NCBI GenBank assembly: GCA_028818375.1
Contig: JAPPOB010000007.1
Location: 1-64,000 of the forward strand
Direction of reading: 5' to 3'
Source: Anaerolineaceae bacterium
GTDB taxonomy: Bacteria; Chloroflexota; Anaerolineae; Aggregatilineales; Phototrophicaceae
DNA length: 64,000 bases
The notes beneath the pieces are model-generated. The model was not told the origin of the DNA. It worked only from the letters and a program-made list of their open reading frames with translations, and did not search any database. Each line of letters opens with the position of its first letter. The stretch's first letter is position 1. The translations under genes and the position numbers were made by a program. Shown piece after piece: positions 1 through 9,622 of this stretch.

Positions 1-50
<50 letters not shown>

Positions 51-195
51 ACCGCCCTGTTTTGTTCATGTTCAAGGCTGTCCGGCAGGAACGAGTCCTG
101 TAAATCCTGTGCCCCCGACCCGCTATACGCCCTCACACAGCGGCGCAGCTTCGCGTAAGATAGCGTCGCGTTCATCGCCGCATGGAGAGCTTGCC

Positions 196-2247
196 GTGAT
201 CCGCTTATCCGCAATTCTGCTGCTGGCGCTTGTCGGCGCCGGCGCGCTTCAGGCGCAGGACCGCTGGCTGGGCCTGCCGGTCACTCCCGAAGCGCGCTGC
301 GCGCCTTTCGACGCCGCCGACTATCCCGTCCCCGACGCCACTGAGTCGCAGTTGCTCAACGACCGGGCCAGGTCCTTTTGCAGTCTCTACAACAACCAGT
401 GCTTCATCGCGGAGCGGGACGTGGTAATCGATCCCGTCATCGCCCTCGCCGAGGCGCATGACAGCGGCCTTTGCGCCGCCGACAGCGAAACCCGCAGCGC
501 CTTCGCCGCGGACCTGCGTAACCTGGCGATCGCCGCGCCCGGCCCCGATTTCAACCGGAAAGGCGCGCGCGACGCCGCCGCATGGCTGCCACCCGAAAAC
601 CGCTGCTGGTTCGCCGAAACCGTGGTCAAGGTGCGGCAGGCCTACAACCTGAGCATCGACCTGCAGGAGGTGGACGCGTTGATCGGCGTGCTGACGGGCT
701 GCTTCGCGGCCAACCGCCTGCAGCCGGTCGGCGACTACGTCGTGATCGGCCCGGACAACGTTAACGCGCGCGCCTGCCCCTCCACAAGTTGCGCCGTCGT
801 CACCCGTTTCCTCGGCGGCCAGCTGCTGGAGGTCGTCGGGCACGTGACCGGCACGTCCCTGAACGCTGACCCACAGTGGCTCAAACTGCGCCATGAAGAG
901 GGCGACGTCTACCTGCATGCCTCGCTCGCCGAGCCCTGGCAATCCGATGTCGCGCCGGTCACGACGGACACACAGTCAGCCGGAGTGCCGGCGGTCGTCG
1001 CCCCCGCCCCGTCGCCGACCACCTGGTACGTCAATGCCTCGCGTTTTGCCAACGCCCGCAACTGCCCGGACACGAGATGCATCGTGGTCACCAGTTTCCG
1101 GCGCGGCGAGGCGCTGCAGGTCCTGCAACGCGTCACTGGCGAGTCCATCAATGGCTTCGCCGACTGGCGGGCGATCAGACACGGCGCCGACGTGCTCTAC
1201 ATCCATGAGCCCCTGCTCTCCCGCAGCCAACCCGCACAGGTCGCGCCGACGCCGCTGCCACAGGCGGCGCCGCAGCAGGGGCAGGCTCCGGGCCGTGTCA
1301 GCGCGCCGGCGATCGGCGGCGGTTTCGCCCTCGGCGGCCAGGCCCTCGGCTTCACCGCGCCACACCACATGCACGCGGCGCGCATGACCTGGGTCAAACG
1401 CCAGGTGCGCTATCACCGGGGCAACAACCCCGGGGACGTCAACTGGGTGATCGGCCAGGCCCGTGGCGCGGGCTTCCGGGTCTTGCTCAGCATCGTCGGC
1501 GAGCCCGGCGAGATGGCGCCCGACCCCGCCGGCTATACGCGGGACTTCGTCAACTTCCTCGGCGGCGTGGCGTCGCTGGGGCCGGACGCCATCGAGGTCT
1601 GGAATGAGCAGAACATCGACCGCGAGTGGCCCAGGGGCCAGATCAACCCGCAGGCCTACACCTCCATGCTCAGCCAGGCATGGAACGCCATCAAGGCCGC
1701 CAACCCCAACGTCATGGTCATCAGCGGCGCGCCCGCCCCCACCGGCTTCTTCGGCGGCGGTTGCGGCGCATCCGGCTGCGACGACCTGCCCTTCATCCGT
1801 GGTATGGCCGCCGCCGGCGCCGCCAACTACATGGACTGCGTCGGCGTCCACTACAACGAAGGCATCCTCGGCCCCGACGCCCGCAGCGGCGACCCGCGCG
1901 GCAGCAGCGGCCACTACACGCGCTACTACTCGCGGATGTTTGAGGTCTACGCCGCTGCATTCCCCGGCAAGCCGCTCTGCTTCACCGAGATCGGCTACCT
2001 TTCCAGCGAAGGCTACGGGCCGCTGCCGGGCGGCTTCGCCTGGGCCGCCAATGTCAGCGTCGCCGACCAGGCCGCCTGGCTGGGACGCGCGGTGACTCTC
2101 GCGCGCAGCAGCGGGCGCGTGCGTTTGTTCATCGTCTGGAACGTCGACGCCACGCGCTACGACTCCGACCCCCAGGCCGGTTTCGCCATCGTGCGCCCCG
2201 GCGGCGGCTGTCCCGCCTGCGCCTCTCTGGCGGCCGCCATGGGCTGA
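196..2247 (+). CDS. Secreted SH3b-SH3b-glycoside hydrolase-like protein
   Basis: A 683-residue exported protein. I chose the GTG at 196 because a hydrophobic signal peptide ending in AGALQAQ begins there; the frame stays open upstream but adds no recognisable sequence. Two bacterial SH3-like modules lie at about residues 179-248 and 276-340. Each has the pattern N-A-R-x-C-P-x-(T/R)-x-C and ends in a VYLH/LYIH strand. From about residue 376 to the end is a clan GH-A-like (beta/alpha)8 domain. The acid/base Glu would be in VWNEQNI (Glu471) and the nucleophile Glu in CFTEIGY (Glu598), an order typical of GH5/GH39-type enzymes. SH3b modules suggest binding to cell-wall or peptide ligands, but the substrate cannot be read from the sequence. 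It appears monocistronic; the next gene starts 161 bases later. Confidence 0.75.
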   Translation: MIRLSAILLLALVGAGALQAQDRWLGLPVTPEARCAPFDAADYPVPDATESQLLNDRARSFCSLYNNQCFIAERDVVIDPVIALAEAHDSGLCAADSETRSAFAADLRNLAIAAPGPDFNRKGARDAAAWLPPENRCWFAETVVKVRQAYNLSIDLQEVDALIGVLTGCFAANRLQPVGDYVVIGPDNVNARACPSTSCAVVTRFLGGQLLEVVGHVTGTSLNADPQWLKLRHEEGDVYLHASLAEPWQSDVAPVTTDTQSAGVPAVVAPAPSPTTWYVNASRFANARNCPDTRCIVVTSFRRGEALQVLQRVTGESINGFADWRAIRHGADVLYIHEPLLSRSQPAQVAPTPLPQAAPQQGQAPGRVSAPAIGGGFALGGQALGFTAPHHMHAARMTWVKRQVRYHRGNNPGDVNWVIGQARGAGFRVLLSIVGEPGEMAPDPAGYTRDFVNFLGGVASLGPDAIEVWNEQNIDREWPRGQINPQAYTSMLSQAWNAIKAANPNVMVISGAPAPTGFFGGGCGASGCDDLPFIRGMAAAGAANYMDCVGVHYNEGILGPDARSGDPRGSSGHYTRYYSRMFEVYAAAFPGKPLCFTEIGYLSSEGYGPLPGGFAWAANVSVADQAAWLGRAVTLARSSGRVRLFIVWNVDATRYDSDPQAGFAIVRPGGGCPACASLAAAMG

Positions 2248-2408
2248 GCGCGCCATCCGGCCGGCTCCAGGGCGCTCACCGGGGCGTCCTGTTGCCTGGT
2301 CGGGCGTTCCACTGCCGGCCACCGCAGGGTAGTCGCCGGTGGAGGGGAAGTCGCAGGGGGCCATGCCATGCTACAATTCGGCGGCCGGCCTGTAAGTGGA
2401 GATGGACC

Positions 2409-2939
2409 ATGAACAGCCCGTCAGACGCGCCCAAACCCGACGAGCTCAACCAGCGCATCGGCGTGCTGACGCGCCGCGAGACCGAGGCGCGCATCCTGGC
2501 GCCGCTGATCGACGCCCTCGGCGAGGCATTCGGTCGCGAGCGCGTGCTGGAGGTGCTGCGCGAGACGATCATCAGGATCGCGCGCGAGCAGGGCGCGGCC
2601 ATGGCCGGGCAGACGGACGACGTCGACCTCGGCGCTTTCGCCGATACGCTGCCCGCCTGGCAGAAAGATGACGCCATGCGCATCGAGACCCTGCGCCAGG
2701 ACGACGAGGCCTTCCACTTCAACGTCACGCGCTGCCGCTACGCGGAGCTGTACCGCGCGCTGGGCATCCCGGAACTGGGCGCGCTGCTCTCCTGCAACCG
2801 CGACTTCGCGCTCATTGAGGGCTTCAACCCGGACGTGCAGCTGGAGCGCACGCAGACCATCATGCAGGGCGCGACGCATTGTGATTTTCGCTATGCGCTG
2901 CCTGGGCGGGGGGACGAGGCCTCTACTGATTCAGCGTGA
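2409..2939 (+). CDS. L-2-amino-thiazoline-4-carboxylic acid hydrolase-like protein
   Basis: A 176-residue cytoplasmic protein. The C-terminal block ([13 protein letters not shown], then [17 protein letters not shown]) matches the ATC hydrolase family as I know it. Founding members hydrolyse L-2-amino-thiazoline-4-carboxylate to N-carbamoyl-cysteine, but many members are of unknown substrate. The ATG at 2409 follows a GGAG at 2399-2402, and a TACAAT -10-like box lies at 2372-2377. The last residues ([11 protein letters not shown]) look unlike the family, and the stop lies inside the end of the convergent DUF262 gene. The original 3' end may therefore have been replaced when that gene arrived. 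The family call is fairly firm; the activity is not. Confidence 0.7.
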   Translation: MNSPSDAPKPDELNQRIGVLTRRETEARILAPLIDALGEAFGRERVLEVLRETIIRIAREQGAAMAGQTDDVDLGAFADTLPAWQKDDAMRIETLRQDDEAFHFNVTRCRYAELYRALGIPELGALLSCNRDFALIEGFNPDVQLERTQTIMQGATHCDFRYALPGRGDEASTDSA

Positions 2940-4980
2940 TGTGCCAGTCATTGTCGGCCAAGTCACAGATGGCGGCAAGTTCTCTGAGATACGAGGCTGC
3001 ACGATTTGCGAACATGAAACAGAGGTGCCACCCATTCTCCAGTTCCCGATCCCAGTCGTGTCGTCGTTGGTTGGCCAACTCGTCCGGCAACTGCGCAGCA
3101 ATTTCCTCAAAGTCCGGCCTTGGAATGGCAACCTTGTTGGTGAAGAGGGCAACCAGATTATTCCATGAATGTCTCGGGACTTCCCAAGTCTTGTTGCGGA
3201 TGGTGAGGCTGGCGACTTTTGAACCCGCATAGTCAAAGTTTCGTTTGGGATGACGATCCGGTCCGGGAACACTGGGGGTAAGCGCAGGCCAAATCTGGCA
3301 TAGTTTCTCTGTGAGCCATGAAGTGCGCTCATGGATCGCCTGCTCGTCCCATCGTTCGGGCCAGGGATAGTGTTTGTTGAGTGGCAAGTCGTGTTTCGCC
3401 AAACATTCACGCTTCTTGTGCCACGGTTGGTTTGACATTCTGGAGTTGTATCCTTGCGTGACCAGGGTGAGGTTACCAAGGGTATTCAACAGGTCGCGAT
3501 GCACACGCTCATGATCCGGGCCCAATTCACGCTGCCATTCGGCGCCGGGTTGCTGTGGCATAATGTGCTCGACAGTCGGGTCGTCAACCAGCACGGGCGT
3601 GACATCAACGCCTTGTGGCAGGCAGCGGTTGATCTCCAGCAGACTGTAGACCAGAAATTGCCGGTTCTGTCTGCGGGAGTAGATTTTCCGGTAACGCAAC
3701 CCTCGATGTAACTGATCGTTTGAGGGATAGCCTCTTGCAAGCAGGCGGCGTTGAAGATGGCCCACATCGCCCGTGCGTCGGTCATCGATCATCGCCGGAA
3801 ACAGGTTATTTAGGCCGTCAGTTTCGTTTCTGGCCAGACGGTCACGCGCAAGCCAGTTTTCGAGAAATTTCAGGGCTTCTATGAATTTCGCCCGGGGCAG
3901 GCGTTGTTGCTCGAACGCATGATAGAGGCTCAACATCAGTGGATAAACCACTGTACGGTTCAATATCGTAATGCGGTTCACAAGGTCGCGCAGACTGTGG
4001 TCCGGCTCCCGGTCCGGGCGCAAAAGCCGGTCATAGAAGCAGGCGTGTAGATGAAGCGTTGCCAATTCTCCCCTGAAGGCCGCCGGGTCGAGGAAGTCGC
4101 GTTCCATGCGCAGGCGAAAAGCATCATAGAACCGGCTACGAGCTTCATTTCGCCGTGTGAAGCGAGCCAGATAATGCTGCAGGAACGCGGTCAATTCATT
4201 GCCACGACGGTCATCAAGCATGGATGTGATCGGCTCCCAGTGACACTCGTAGGCATCATCCTGCTCTGCCTGTGGCAGGCGCATGGCGAGATAATTGCTC
4301 ACCAGTTCCGGTATGGTTAAATCCACTCCCTTGGCATTTAGACTCTCAAAAATCTGGTGTGGCCTCTCCTCGCGCTGCAGGTTGATGAAGACGATTTTCA
4401 GGTTATGTATGATGGATTCAAACAGTTCCTGCGCCGTGAGATGCTTCTGCATAATAATCTTGTCGGCAACACGCCGGTAGTAGGCACAAGCCCTGGCCAA
4501 ACGGGATTTGCTTTCTTCAGGCGCAACACGGCCCTCAACCAACGCCTGCCAGGTTTCGCGGTCTCCATAGCGCTGCGTCGGCATAACCTTGTAGCGCTGC
4601 TCTCCCTCGCCAAAACGATTGACCAGGTAACTGCGGATTTGCTCTTGCAGGAGCTCGTCCTGAGTCAACTGCGCCAATGCACATAACAGGGAGGAGATGG
4701 TGAGCAAGCGCTGCTGGCCATCAACTACAATGTAGGTCTTGATGTGGAGCGGACTGGCTTGCTCCCCAATGACAACCATCGCGCCAAGAAAGTGTTCCGC
4801 GCGTCGGCTTTCGCGCGAAAAATTTCGGAGTTCCAGAAGATCGTCCCAAAGTGTCTGCCACTGTTTTTGTTCCCATGTGTAGGCCCGTTGAAAACGCGGC
4901 AGGACAAAATGCGTCTCGCCCCCGTGATTGAATACTTTGGCCATATCAACTATGTAGGCTTCCACGGACGTTTCTCCCAT
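2923..4980 (-). CDS. DUF262/DUF1524 (GmrSD-like) nuclease, putative defence protein
   Basis: A 685-residue protein. The N-terminal DUF262 domain shows F-V-L-P-x-F-Q-R-x-Y-x-W (residues 26-36) and the DGQQR motif at 87-91, a ParB/Srx-like NTP-binding signature. A DUF1524 HNH-like domain follows, with VEHIMPQ (His472) and a downstream NTLGNLTLV...N block. About 100 further residues form an extra C-terminal domain I do not recognise. GmrSD, BrxU and SspE combine the same two domains to cut modified DNA. No modification genes sit beside it, so it would act alone. Its base composition is lower in GC than both flanks. It runs convergent to the ATC-hydrolase gene and overlaps it by 17 bases, consistent with recent insertion. 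Confidence 0.8.
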   Translation of the reverse strand: MGETSVEAYIVDMAKVFNHGGETHFVLPRFQRAYTWEQKQWQTLWDDLLELRNFSRESRRAEHFLGAMVVIGEQASPLHIKTYIVVDGQQRLLTISSLLCALAQLTQDELLQEQIRSYLVNRFGEGEQRYKVMPTQRYGDRETWQALVEGRVAPEESKSRLARACAYYRRVADKIIMQKHLTAQELFESIIHNLKIVFINLQREERPHQIFESLNAKGVDLTIPELVSNYLAMRLPQAEQDDAYECHWEPITSMLDDRRGNELTAFLQHYLARFTRRNEARSRFYDAFRLRMERDFLDPAAFRGELATLHLHACFYDRLLRPDREPDHSLRDLVNRITILNRTVVYPLMLSLYHAFEQQRLPRAKFIEALKFLENWLARDRLARNETDGLNNLFPAMIDDRRTGDVGHLQRRLLARGYPSNDQLHRGLRYRKIYSRRQNRQFLVYSLLEINRCLPQGVDVTPVLVDDPTVEHIMPQQPGAEWQRELGPDHERVHRDLLNTLGNLTLVTQGYNSRMSNQPWHKKRECLAKHDLPLNKHYPWPERWDEQAIHERTSWLTEKLCQIWPALTPSVPGPDRHPKRNFDYAGSKVASLTIRNKTWEVPRHSWNNLVALFTNKVAIPRPDFEEIAAQLPDELANQRRHDWDRELENGWHLCFMFANRAASYLRELAAICDLADNDWHITLNQ

Positions 4981-5167
4981 TTCCTGTAGCTTTTGTATCC
5001 TAGCACAAAGCCGCTGGGCTCTCAGCTTGCTACAACGCCAACCTGGGTGAAGCCTTCATAGTCCTTGCAACCGCTGTCTGGACTAAAGCGACCCCTCCCG
5101 TTTGAATACCAGGCGCGCTTCGGGTTATCTTACGGGGCATATATCGGATTCCTTCAGGAGATATGAC

Positions 5168-6226
5168 ATGGTCGAATCGATGGCTCTGGACTATTCAGCA
5201 AGTACCCAACTGGTCGACATGTTTCGCAGGCACCTGGAACTCTGCAAGGTGCATCCCGGCGAACACATCCTCATCCACACCGACCCGGGCAGCTACCCCC
5301 ACTACGCCGCCGCCTACATGGGCGCGGCCATCCAGCTCGGCGCCGACGTCTTTCAGATCGTGCACCCCAACCGCGAGGAAAAGGCCGTCATCGACGCCTG
5401 GAAGCGCGCCGACCTGGTCATCGACGTCTCCTCCGGCCCCCATGCCTACGGCCACATCATGCGCGAATCGATGGACAGCGGCACGCGCCTGCAGCGCATC
5501 GGCGTGGCCGTCAACACCATGCGCCGCCTCTTCCCCACCCAGGAACTGCGCGAGCGCGTCCTCGCCGGCCAGCAACTCATGAAGAACGCCAAAACCATGC
5601 GCATCACCTCCCCCGGCGGCACCGACCTCACCTTCCACAAGGAGGGGCGCGACCCGATGGGCATCTACAGCGTCTCCGACGTCCCCGGCCGCTGGGATAT
5701 CTGGCCCAGCGGGATGGTCTGCTGCGCGCCGGAAGAACACAAGGGCGGCGGCGTGCTGGTGCTCTCCCCTGGCGATTACATGCTGGTGCTCAACCAGTAC
5801 ATCAACGACTACGTCTATCTGGAAATGAACGACGGCCGCATCACCGACATCAAGGGCGGCATGCAGGCCGAATTGCTCAAGCGCTGGTTCGCCCAGTTCA
5901 ACTCCGAAGACTCCTACCGCATCGCCCACGTCGGCTGGGGCTGCGAGAAGCGCGCCAACTGGCTGATCCCCGGCCAGGACAACGAGTGCATGTACGCCAA
6001 CATGCAGATCGCCTTCGGCTCCAACATCGGCATCTTCAAGGGCGCGACCACGCTCACCAATTCGCACATCGACTTCCCCTGCCTCAACAACAGCTACTGG
6101 GTGGATGACATCCAGATCATGGAGAACGGCGAATTCCTGCTCGACGAGCTGCGTTACAAGGGCGACGTCGGCATCACGACCGAGACCGGCGGCACGCAGA
6201 CCGGCCACGGCGCCCGTCCGGGTTGA
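5168..6226 (+). CDS. NicX-like non-haem iron ring-cleavage dioxygenase homologue (paralogue 1)
   Basis: A 352-residue protein of the NicX/M29-like fold. NicX of Pseudomonas putida is an Fe(II) 2,5-dihydroxypyridine 5,6-dioxygenase with ligands His265, His318 and Asp320. The matching residues here are His254 (IAHVGW) and the HIDF pair His300/Asp302. The glutamate that dinuclear M29 aminopeptidases carry near the PSG motif is Met (WPSGMV), which favours a mononuclear dioxygenase over a peptidase. The ATG at 5168 follows an AGGAGA. A possible promoter is TTGAAT (5102-5107), 18 bases, TATCTT (5126-5131). It heads a tight operon with the M24 hydrolase and the opine dehydrogenase. The substrate is unknown; older pipelines would call it leucyl aminopeptidase. 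Confidence 0.72.
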   Translation: MVESMALDYSASTQLVDMFRRHLELCKVHPGEHILIHTDPGSYPHYAAAYMGAAIQLGADVFQIVHPNREEKAVIDAWKRADLVIDVSSGPHAYGHIMRESMDSGTRLQRIGVAVNTMRRLFPTQELRERVLAGQQLMKNAKTMRITSPGGTDLTFHKEGRDPMGIYSVSDVPGRWDIWPSGMVCCAPEEHKGGGVLVLSPGDYMLVLNQYINDYVYLEMNDGRITDIKGGMQAELLKRWFAQFNSEDSYRIAHVGWGCEKRANWLIPGQDNECMYANMQIAFGSNIGIFKGATTLTNSHIDFPCLNNSYWVDDIQIMENGEFLLDELRYKGDVGITTETGGTQTGHGARPG

Positions 6227-6234
6227 CAGTCACC

Positions 6235-7359
6235 ATGGACAAGCAACCCTTCGATTACGCGGCGCGCTGCCGGCGCGTTCAGAGTGGCCTGCGCGCCGCC
6301 GGCGCCGACGCCCTGCTCGTCGGCCCTTCCAGCGATCTGTTCTACCTGATCGGCCTGAACCGGCCGCAGTCCGAGCGCCTGACCCACTTCATCCTGCCCG
6401 CCGCCGAAGACGAGAGCCCGCGCCTGATCCTGCCTTCCTTCGAGACGGCCCTGGCGGAGCCCCTGGCGCATTTCTTCGATCTCGTCCCCTGGGAGGAGAC
6501 TGAAAGCCCCTTCGAACGCTTCGCCGCTTCGTTGCCCGCGGCCCGCACCGGGCAACCTTTGCGCCTGGCCGTTGCCGATCAGATCTACGCCCATTTCCTC
6601 TATCGCCTGCAGGCCGCCGCGCCGGAGGCCGAATTCGTCCCCGGCGGCGCCCTGCTCAACCCGATCCGCATGGTCAAGGAAGCGCAGGAACTAGAATACC
6701 TGACCCAGGCCGGCGCCGCCGCCGACCGCAGCTACATGGCCCTGCTGGAACTGCCGCTCCTCGGTATGAGCGAGGCGGAGGTCAAACAGCAACTTATGGC
6801 GCTGCTGCCGCAACACGGTCACGACCCCGGCGCGCCCGCCGGCGCCATCGTCGGCGTCGGCGAAAACGGCGCGTCGCCGCATCACCACGTCGGACCGCGC
6901 CGTATCCGGTCCGGCGATGCCGTCGTCGTCGATTTCGGCAGCGGCGTCAATGGCTACTGGTCCGACATGACCCGCAGCTTCCATTTCGGCCCGCCTTCGG
7001 AGGAATACCGCCGCGTCTACGACGTGGTCAACGAGACCAACCAGGTGGCCTTCGAGGCCGTCCGGCCCGGCGTCACGGCGGAGTCGATCGATGCCGTCGC
7101 CCGCGCGCACATCATTGCCGCCGGTTATGAGGAAGGCATCCTGCATCGCACCGGCCACGGTCTCGGTTTCGATCTCCATGAAGCGCCCTACATCGTGCAG
7201 GGCGATACCACCGTCCTGCAGGAGGGGATGGTCTTCAGCATCGAGCCCGGCATTTACCTGAAGGGCCGCTTCGGCGTGCGCATCGAGGACATCGTCACCG
7301 TCACGGCCGACGGCGCGCGACGCTTCAACCTCAGCACCCACGACCTGCAGGTCCTGTGA
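6235..7359 (+). CDS. M24 family metallohydrolase (Xaa-Pro peptidase/creatinase fold)
   Basis: A 374-residue pita-bread-fold enzyme. All five dinuclear metal ligands are visible: Asp in VVVDFGSG, Asp in YWSDMTRSF, His in RTGHGLGFD, Glu in SIEPGIYL and Glu in VRIEDIV. The family includes X-Pro dipeptidases and creatinase-type C-N hydrolases; sequence alone does not separate these. I prefer the ATG at 6235. A TTG at 6223 in the same frame overlaps the preceding stop and is an alternative. It is the second gene of the operon and its GTGA junction overlaps the opine dehydrogenase. Two more M24 genes lie at 15417 and 16625, and this one is closer to the latter. Confidence 0.85.
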   Translation: MDKQPFDYAARCRRVQSGLRAAGADALLVGPSSDLFYLIGLNRPQSERLTHFILPAAEDESPRLILPSFETALAEPLAHFFDLVPWEETESPFERFAASLPAARTGQPLRLAVADQIYAHFLYRLQAAAPEAEFVPGGALLNPIRMVKEAQELEYLTQAGAAADRSYMALLELPLLGMSEAEVKQQLMALLPQHGHDPGAPAGAIVGVGENGASPHHHVGPRRIRSGDAVVVDFGSGVNGYWSDMTRSFHFGPPSEEYRRVYDVVNETNQVAFEAVRPGVTAESIDAVARAHIIAAGYEEGILHRTGHGLGFDLHEAPYIVQGDTTVLQEGMVFSIEPGIYLKGRFGVRIEDIVTVTADGARRFNLSTHDLQVL

Positions 7360-8450
7360 TCATGGGCCCCATCGAACGCATCCTGGTCATGGGCGCCGGC
7401 CCCGGCGGGATGGCGGCCGCCGCCGCCCTCGCGCGCCGCGGCTACCACGTCCATCTCTACAACCGCGCACCTGAACGCATCGCCGCCATCACGGAGCAGG
7501 GTGGCGTGATCATCGAGGGCGACCTGGTCGGCGGGGACGAGGCCGGGGAGCTGGTGCCATTGGCGCTCATCACCACCGACGTCGCCGCCGCCATGCAACA
7601 CGTCGACCTGGTGCTCATCGCCGTGCCCGCCTACGGCCAACGGGCGATGCTGGAGGCCTGCCTGCCCCATCTGCGCAGCGGCCAGATGATCCTGCTGCTC
7701 ACCGGTTCGGCCGGCTCGCTCGAACTGGCGCCGCTGCTGCGCCAGGCCGGCCACAGTCTCGATGACGTGTTGCTGGGGGAAACGGTCACCCTGCCGCAGT
7801 CGGCGCGCATGGTCGCGCCGGGCAGGCTGCGCATCCGTCTGCCTTCAAACCTGCGCTTCTCCGCCTTCCCCGGCCGCAATACCGACCGGCTGCATGAACG
7901 CCTCGGCGATACCCTGCGCCTGATCCCCAAACCCAACGTGCTGGACCCCGGTCTCAACAACCCCAACTTCATGATCCACCCCGCGCCGATGCTGCTGAAC
8001 TACGCCGCCGTCGAGCGGCAGGACGGCTATCTCTCGATCATGAATGAAGGGATGACGCCCGGCGTGTTGCGTCTGCTGGACGCCGTCGATGAGGAGAAGA
8101 TGGCCCTGCAGCGCGAACTGGGGCTGGATGTCGTCCTGATCGATGACCTCTACCGCGAGACCGGCAGCGGCCCGCACGTCTACCGCGTCCAGGGCGAGCC
8201 CTTCAACCTGCGCGACCGCATCTGGGACCGCTATATCACCGAGGACGTGCCCTACGGTTCGGTGCTGTATTCCGCGCTGGGGCAACTGCTCGACGTGCCG
8301 ACGCCCGTCAACGACAGCATCAACCACATCTTCTGCGTGACGGAAGAAGAGAACTACTGGGCCACGGGCCGCAACGCCGAAGCGCTGGGCATCGCCGGTA
8401 TGAAGCGTGAGCAGTTGCTGCACTATCTGGAGACGGGCGAACGCCTTTAG
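7356..8450 (+). CDS. Opine (octopine/nopaline) dehydrogenase family oxidoreductase
   Basis: A 364-residue NAD(P)-dependent enzyme. The N-terminal Rossmann fold has GAGPGGMAAA. The C-terminal helical domain contains the family block NPNFMIHPAPMLLNYA with its candidate catalytic His, and a later LIDDLYRETG. Family members couple an amino acid to a keto acid by reductive amination, or run the reverse oxidation. In this operon it could oxidise or release an amino-acid conjugate made or imported by the pathway; that role is inference. The start is the GTG at 7356 overlapping the M24 stop (GTGA) or the ATG at 7362. The end faces the convergent NicX paralogue 2 with 30 bases between. Confidence 0.8.
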   Translation: MIMGPIERILVMGAGPGGMAAAAALARRGYHVHLYNRAPERIAAITEQGGVIIEGDLVGGDEAGELVPLALITTDVAAAMQHVDLVLIAVPAYGQRAMLEACLPHLRSGQMILLLTGSAGSLELAPLLRQAGHSLDDVLLGETVTLPQSARMVAPGRLRIRLPSNLRFSAFPGRNTDRLHERLGDTLRLIPKPNVLDPGLNNPNFMIHPAPMLLNYAAVERQDGYLSIMNEGMTPGVLRLLDAVDEEKMALQRELGLDVVLIDDLYRETGSGPHVYRVQGEPFNLRDRIWDRYITEDVPYGSVLYSALGQLLDVPTPVNDSINHIFCVTEEENYWATGRNAEALGIAGMKREQLLHYLETGERL

Positions 8451-8480
8451 GGCGACCGGCGATTGCCGGCGCCGTCGCTC

Positions 8481-9527
8481 TCAATCGAGACCGATGGGCG
8501 CCAGGTCCGGGTGGACGAAGCGACCGTCCTCCGTGATCGGCGCGCCGTCCAGCCAGATGCTGTGCGCCAGCCCGTTGAAGTCGATGTGGGCGGGGACGTC
8601 GTTGCTGCCGTCGCCGATGTACCAGGACGTATCGCGCCCGAAGGCGATCTGGAACACGCCAGGGTAGGATTCCGCGTCGCCGATGCCGCCGGTCGGCCCG
8701 GCCATCCGGCCCCAGTCGGCGCGCTCGTCGCAGCCCCAGCCGACGTGCGAAAGGTGATACGCGCGTTCATCGCCCCAACTGGCGAACCAGTTGCGCAGCA
8801 AATGCGCGTCCAGACCTTCACCCTCGATGCGGGTGATGATGCCTTCCTCGATAATGAGTTCGATACGCGTGGTCGCGTAGCGCCGCATGCCCAGAATGAT
8901 GTCGCCGACGTCGATGACCAGTCGGCCATTGCTGTTGGGGCGGTTGGCGCCGCCCACAACGACCGCCACCGACCAGTGGTCCCACTTCCCGGGCCGGTCG
9001 GCAGCGCCCCACAGCCCGAAGGCCTTGCGACCCGCCGTGTTCAGCACCAGGTCCGTCCCGGCCGGCGAGGTCGCCCGCAACACTTTGGCCGCGGCCAGCA
9101 GGGCCTCGCAGCGCAGCACGCGGTCGCGCAGGACGGGCAGCGGTCGCAGACGCGAGAGCACGTCCTCCGGCTGCGTCACCCGCAGGACGCGCGCGCCCGC
9201 TTCCAGCGCGCTGACCCGCAAGGGCCGGTAGATGCTGGTGCCGATCGATTCCAGGTCCACCACCAGATCGACCGCGTGCCAGATGTCCCACACCGGCCCG
9301 GAGAGGATGTCTCCACCTTCCGTGGGCACTTCCAGCTGAAAGACATCCGCGCCCATGCCCTGCGCCGCGGCCATGGCGGCCTTGGCATAGTGCGCCGGCG
9401 TGTGGTGATCGCCATAGACCATGGCGCGTTCGCCCGCGCGCAGTTGACAAAGTTCCAACGTGTGCCGGAAGAGCGGGATCAGGTCCGTCAGCGCCCCGCC
9501 GGAATCGCGATACGTCCAGTGAAACAC
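8481..9527 (-). CDS. NicX-like non-haem iron dioxygenase homologue (paralogue 2)
   Basis: A 348-residue protein homologous along its whole length to the genes at 5168 and 9623. The iron-ligand equivalents are His261 (LSHVGW) and His314/Asp316 (AHIDF). It is the most diverged copy: the PSG block of the other two is replaced by HWSVAVV, so the active-site wall probably differs. I start it at the GTG at 9527 because GGGGAGGG lies 4 bases upstream and the N-terminus then aligns with its paralogues; the frame is open from a TTG at 9554. It is divergent from paralogue 3, with a 95-base region between the two starts. Confidence 0.7.
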   Translation of the reverse strand: MFHWTYRDSGGALTDLIPLFRHTLELCQLRAGERAMVYGDHHTPAHYAKAAMAAAQGMGADVFQLEVPTEGGDILSGPVWDIWHAVDLVVDLESIGTSIYRPLRVSALEAGARVLRVTQPEDVLSRLRPLPVLRDRVLRCEALLAAAKVLRATSPAGTDLVLNTAGRKAFGLWGAADRPGKWDHWSVAVVVGGANRPNSNGRLVIDVGDIILGMRRYATTRIELIIEEGIITRIEGEGLDAHLLRNWFASWGDERAYHLSHVGWGCDERADWGRMAGPTGGIGDAESYPGVFQIAFGRDTSWYIGDGSNDVPAHIDFNGLAHSIWLDGAPITEDGRFVHPDLAPIGLD

Positions 9528-9558
9528 AAACCCTCCCCGCGCCCGCCTGCGCAATGTG

Positions 9559-9588
9559 TTGCGGCCAACTCCTGTGCCTGAGTATAGT
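9559..9588 (+). promoter_or_regulatory. Candidate sigma70-type promoter for the gene at 9623
   Basis: TTGCGG at 9559-9564, an 18-base spacer and TATAGT at 9583-9588. It lies in the short divergent region between NicX-like paralogues 2 and 3, followed by AGGAG at 9610-9614 and the GTG start at 9623. Confidence 0.45.
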
Positions 9589-9622
9589 CGTTGCGCAGGA
9601 GCAAACCACAGGAGCGGCCACC

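Noticed and set aside
976..2364. Long minus-strand open frame opposite the glycosidase gene (also similar ones opposite 5.2-6.2, 11.6-13.1, 15.1-16.5, 46.2-47.6, 47.7-49.1 and 54.9-56.3 kb)
   Set aside because: Gly/Ala/Val/Asp-rich translations with no family sequence and no ribosome binding site. They mirror the codon periodicity of high-GC genes on the other strand.
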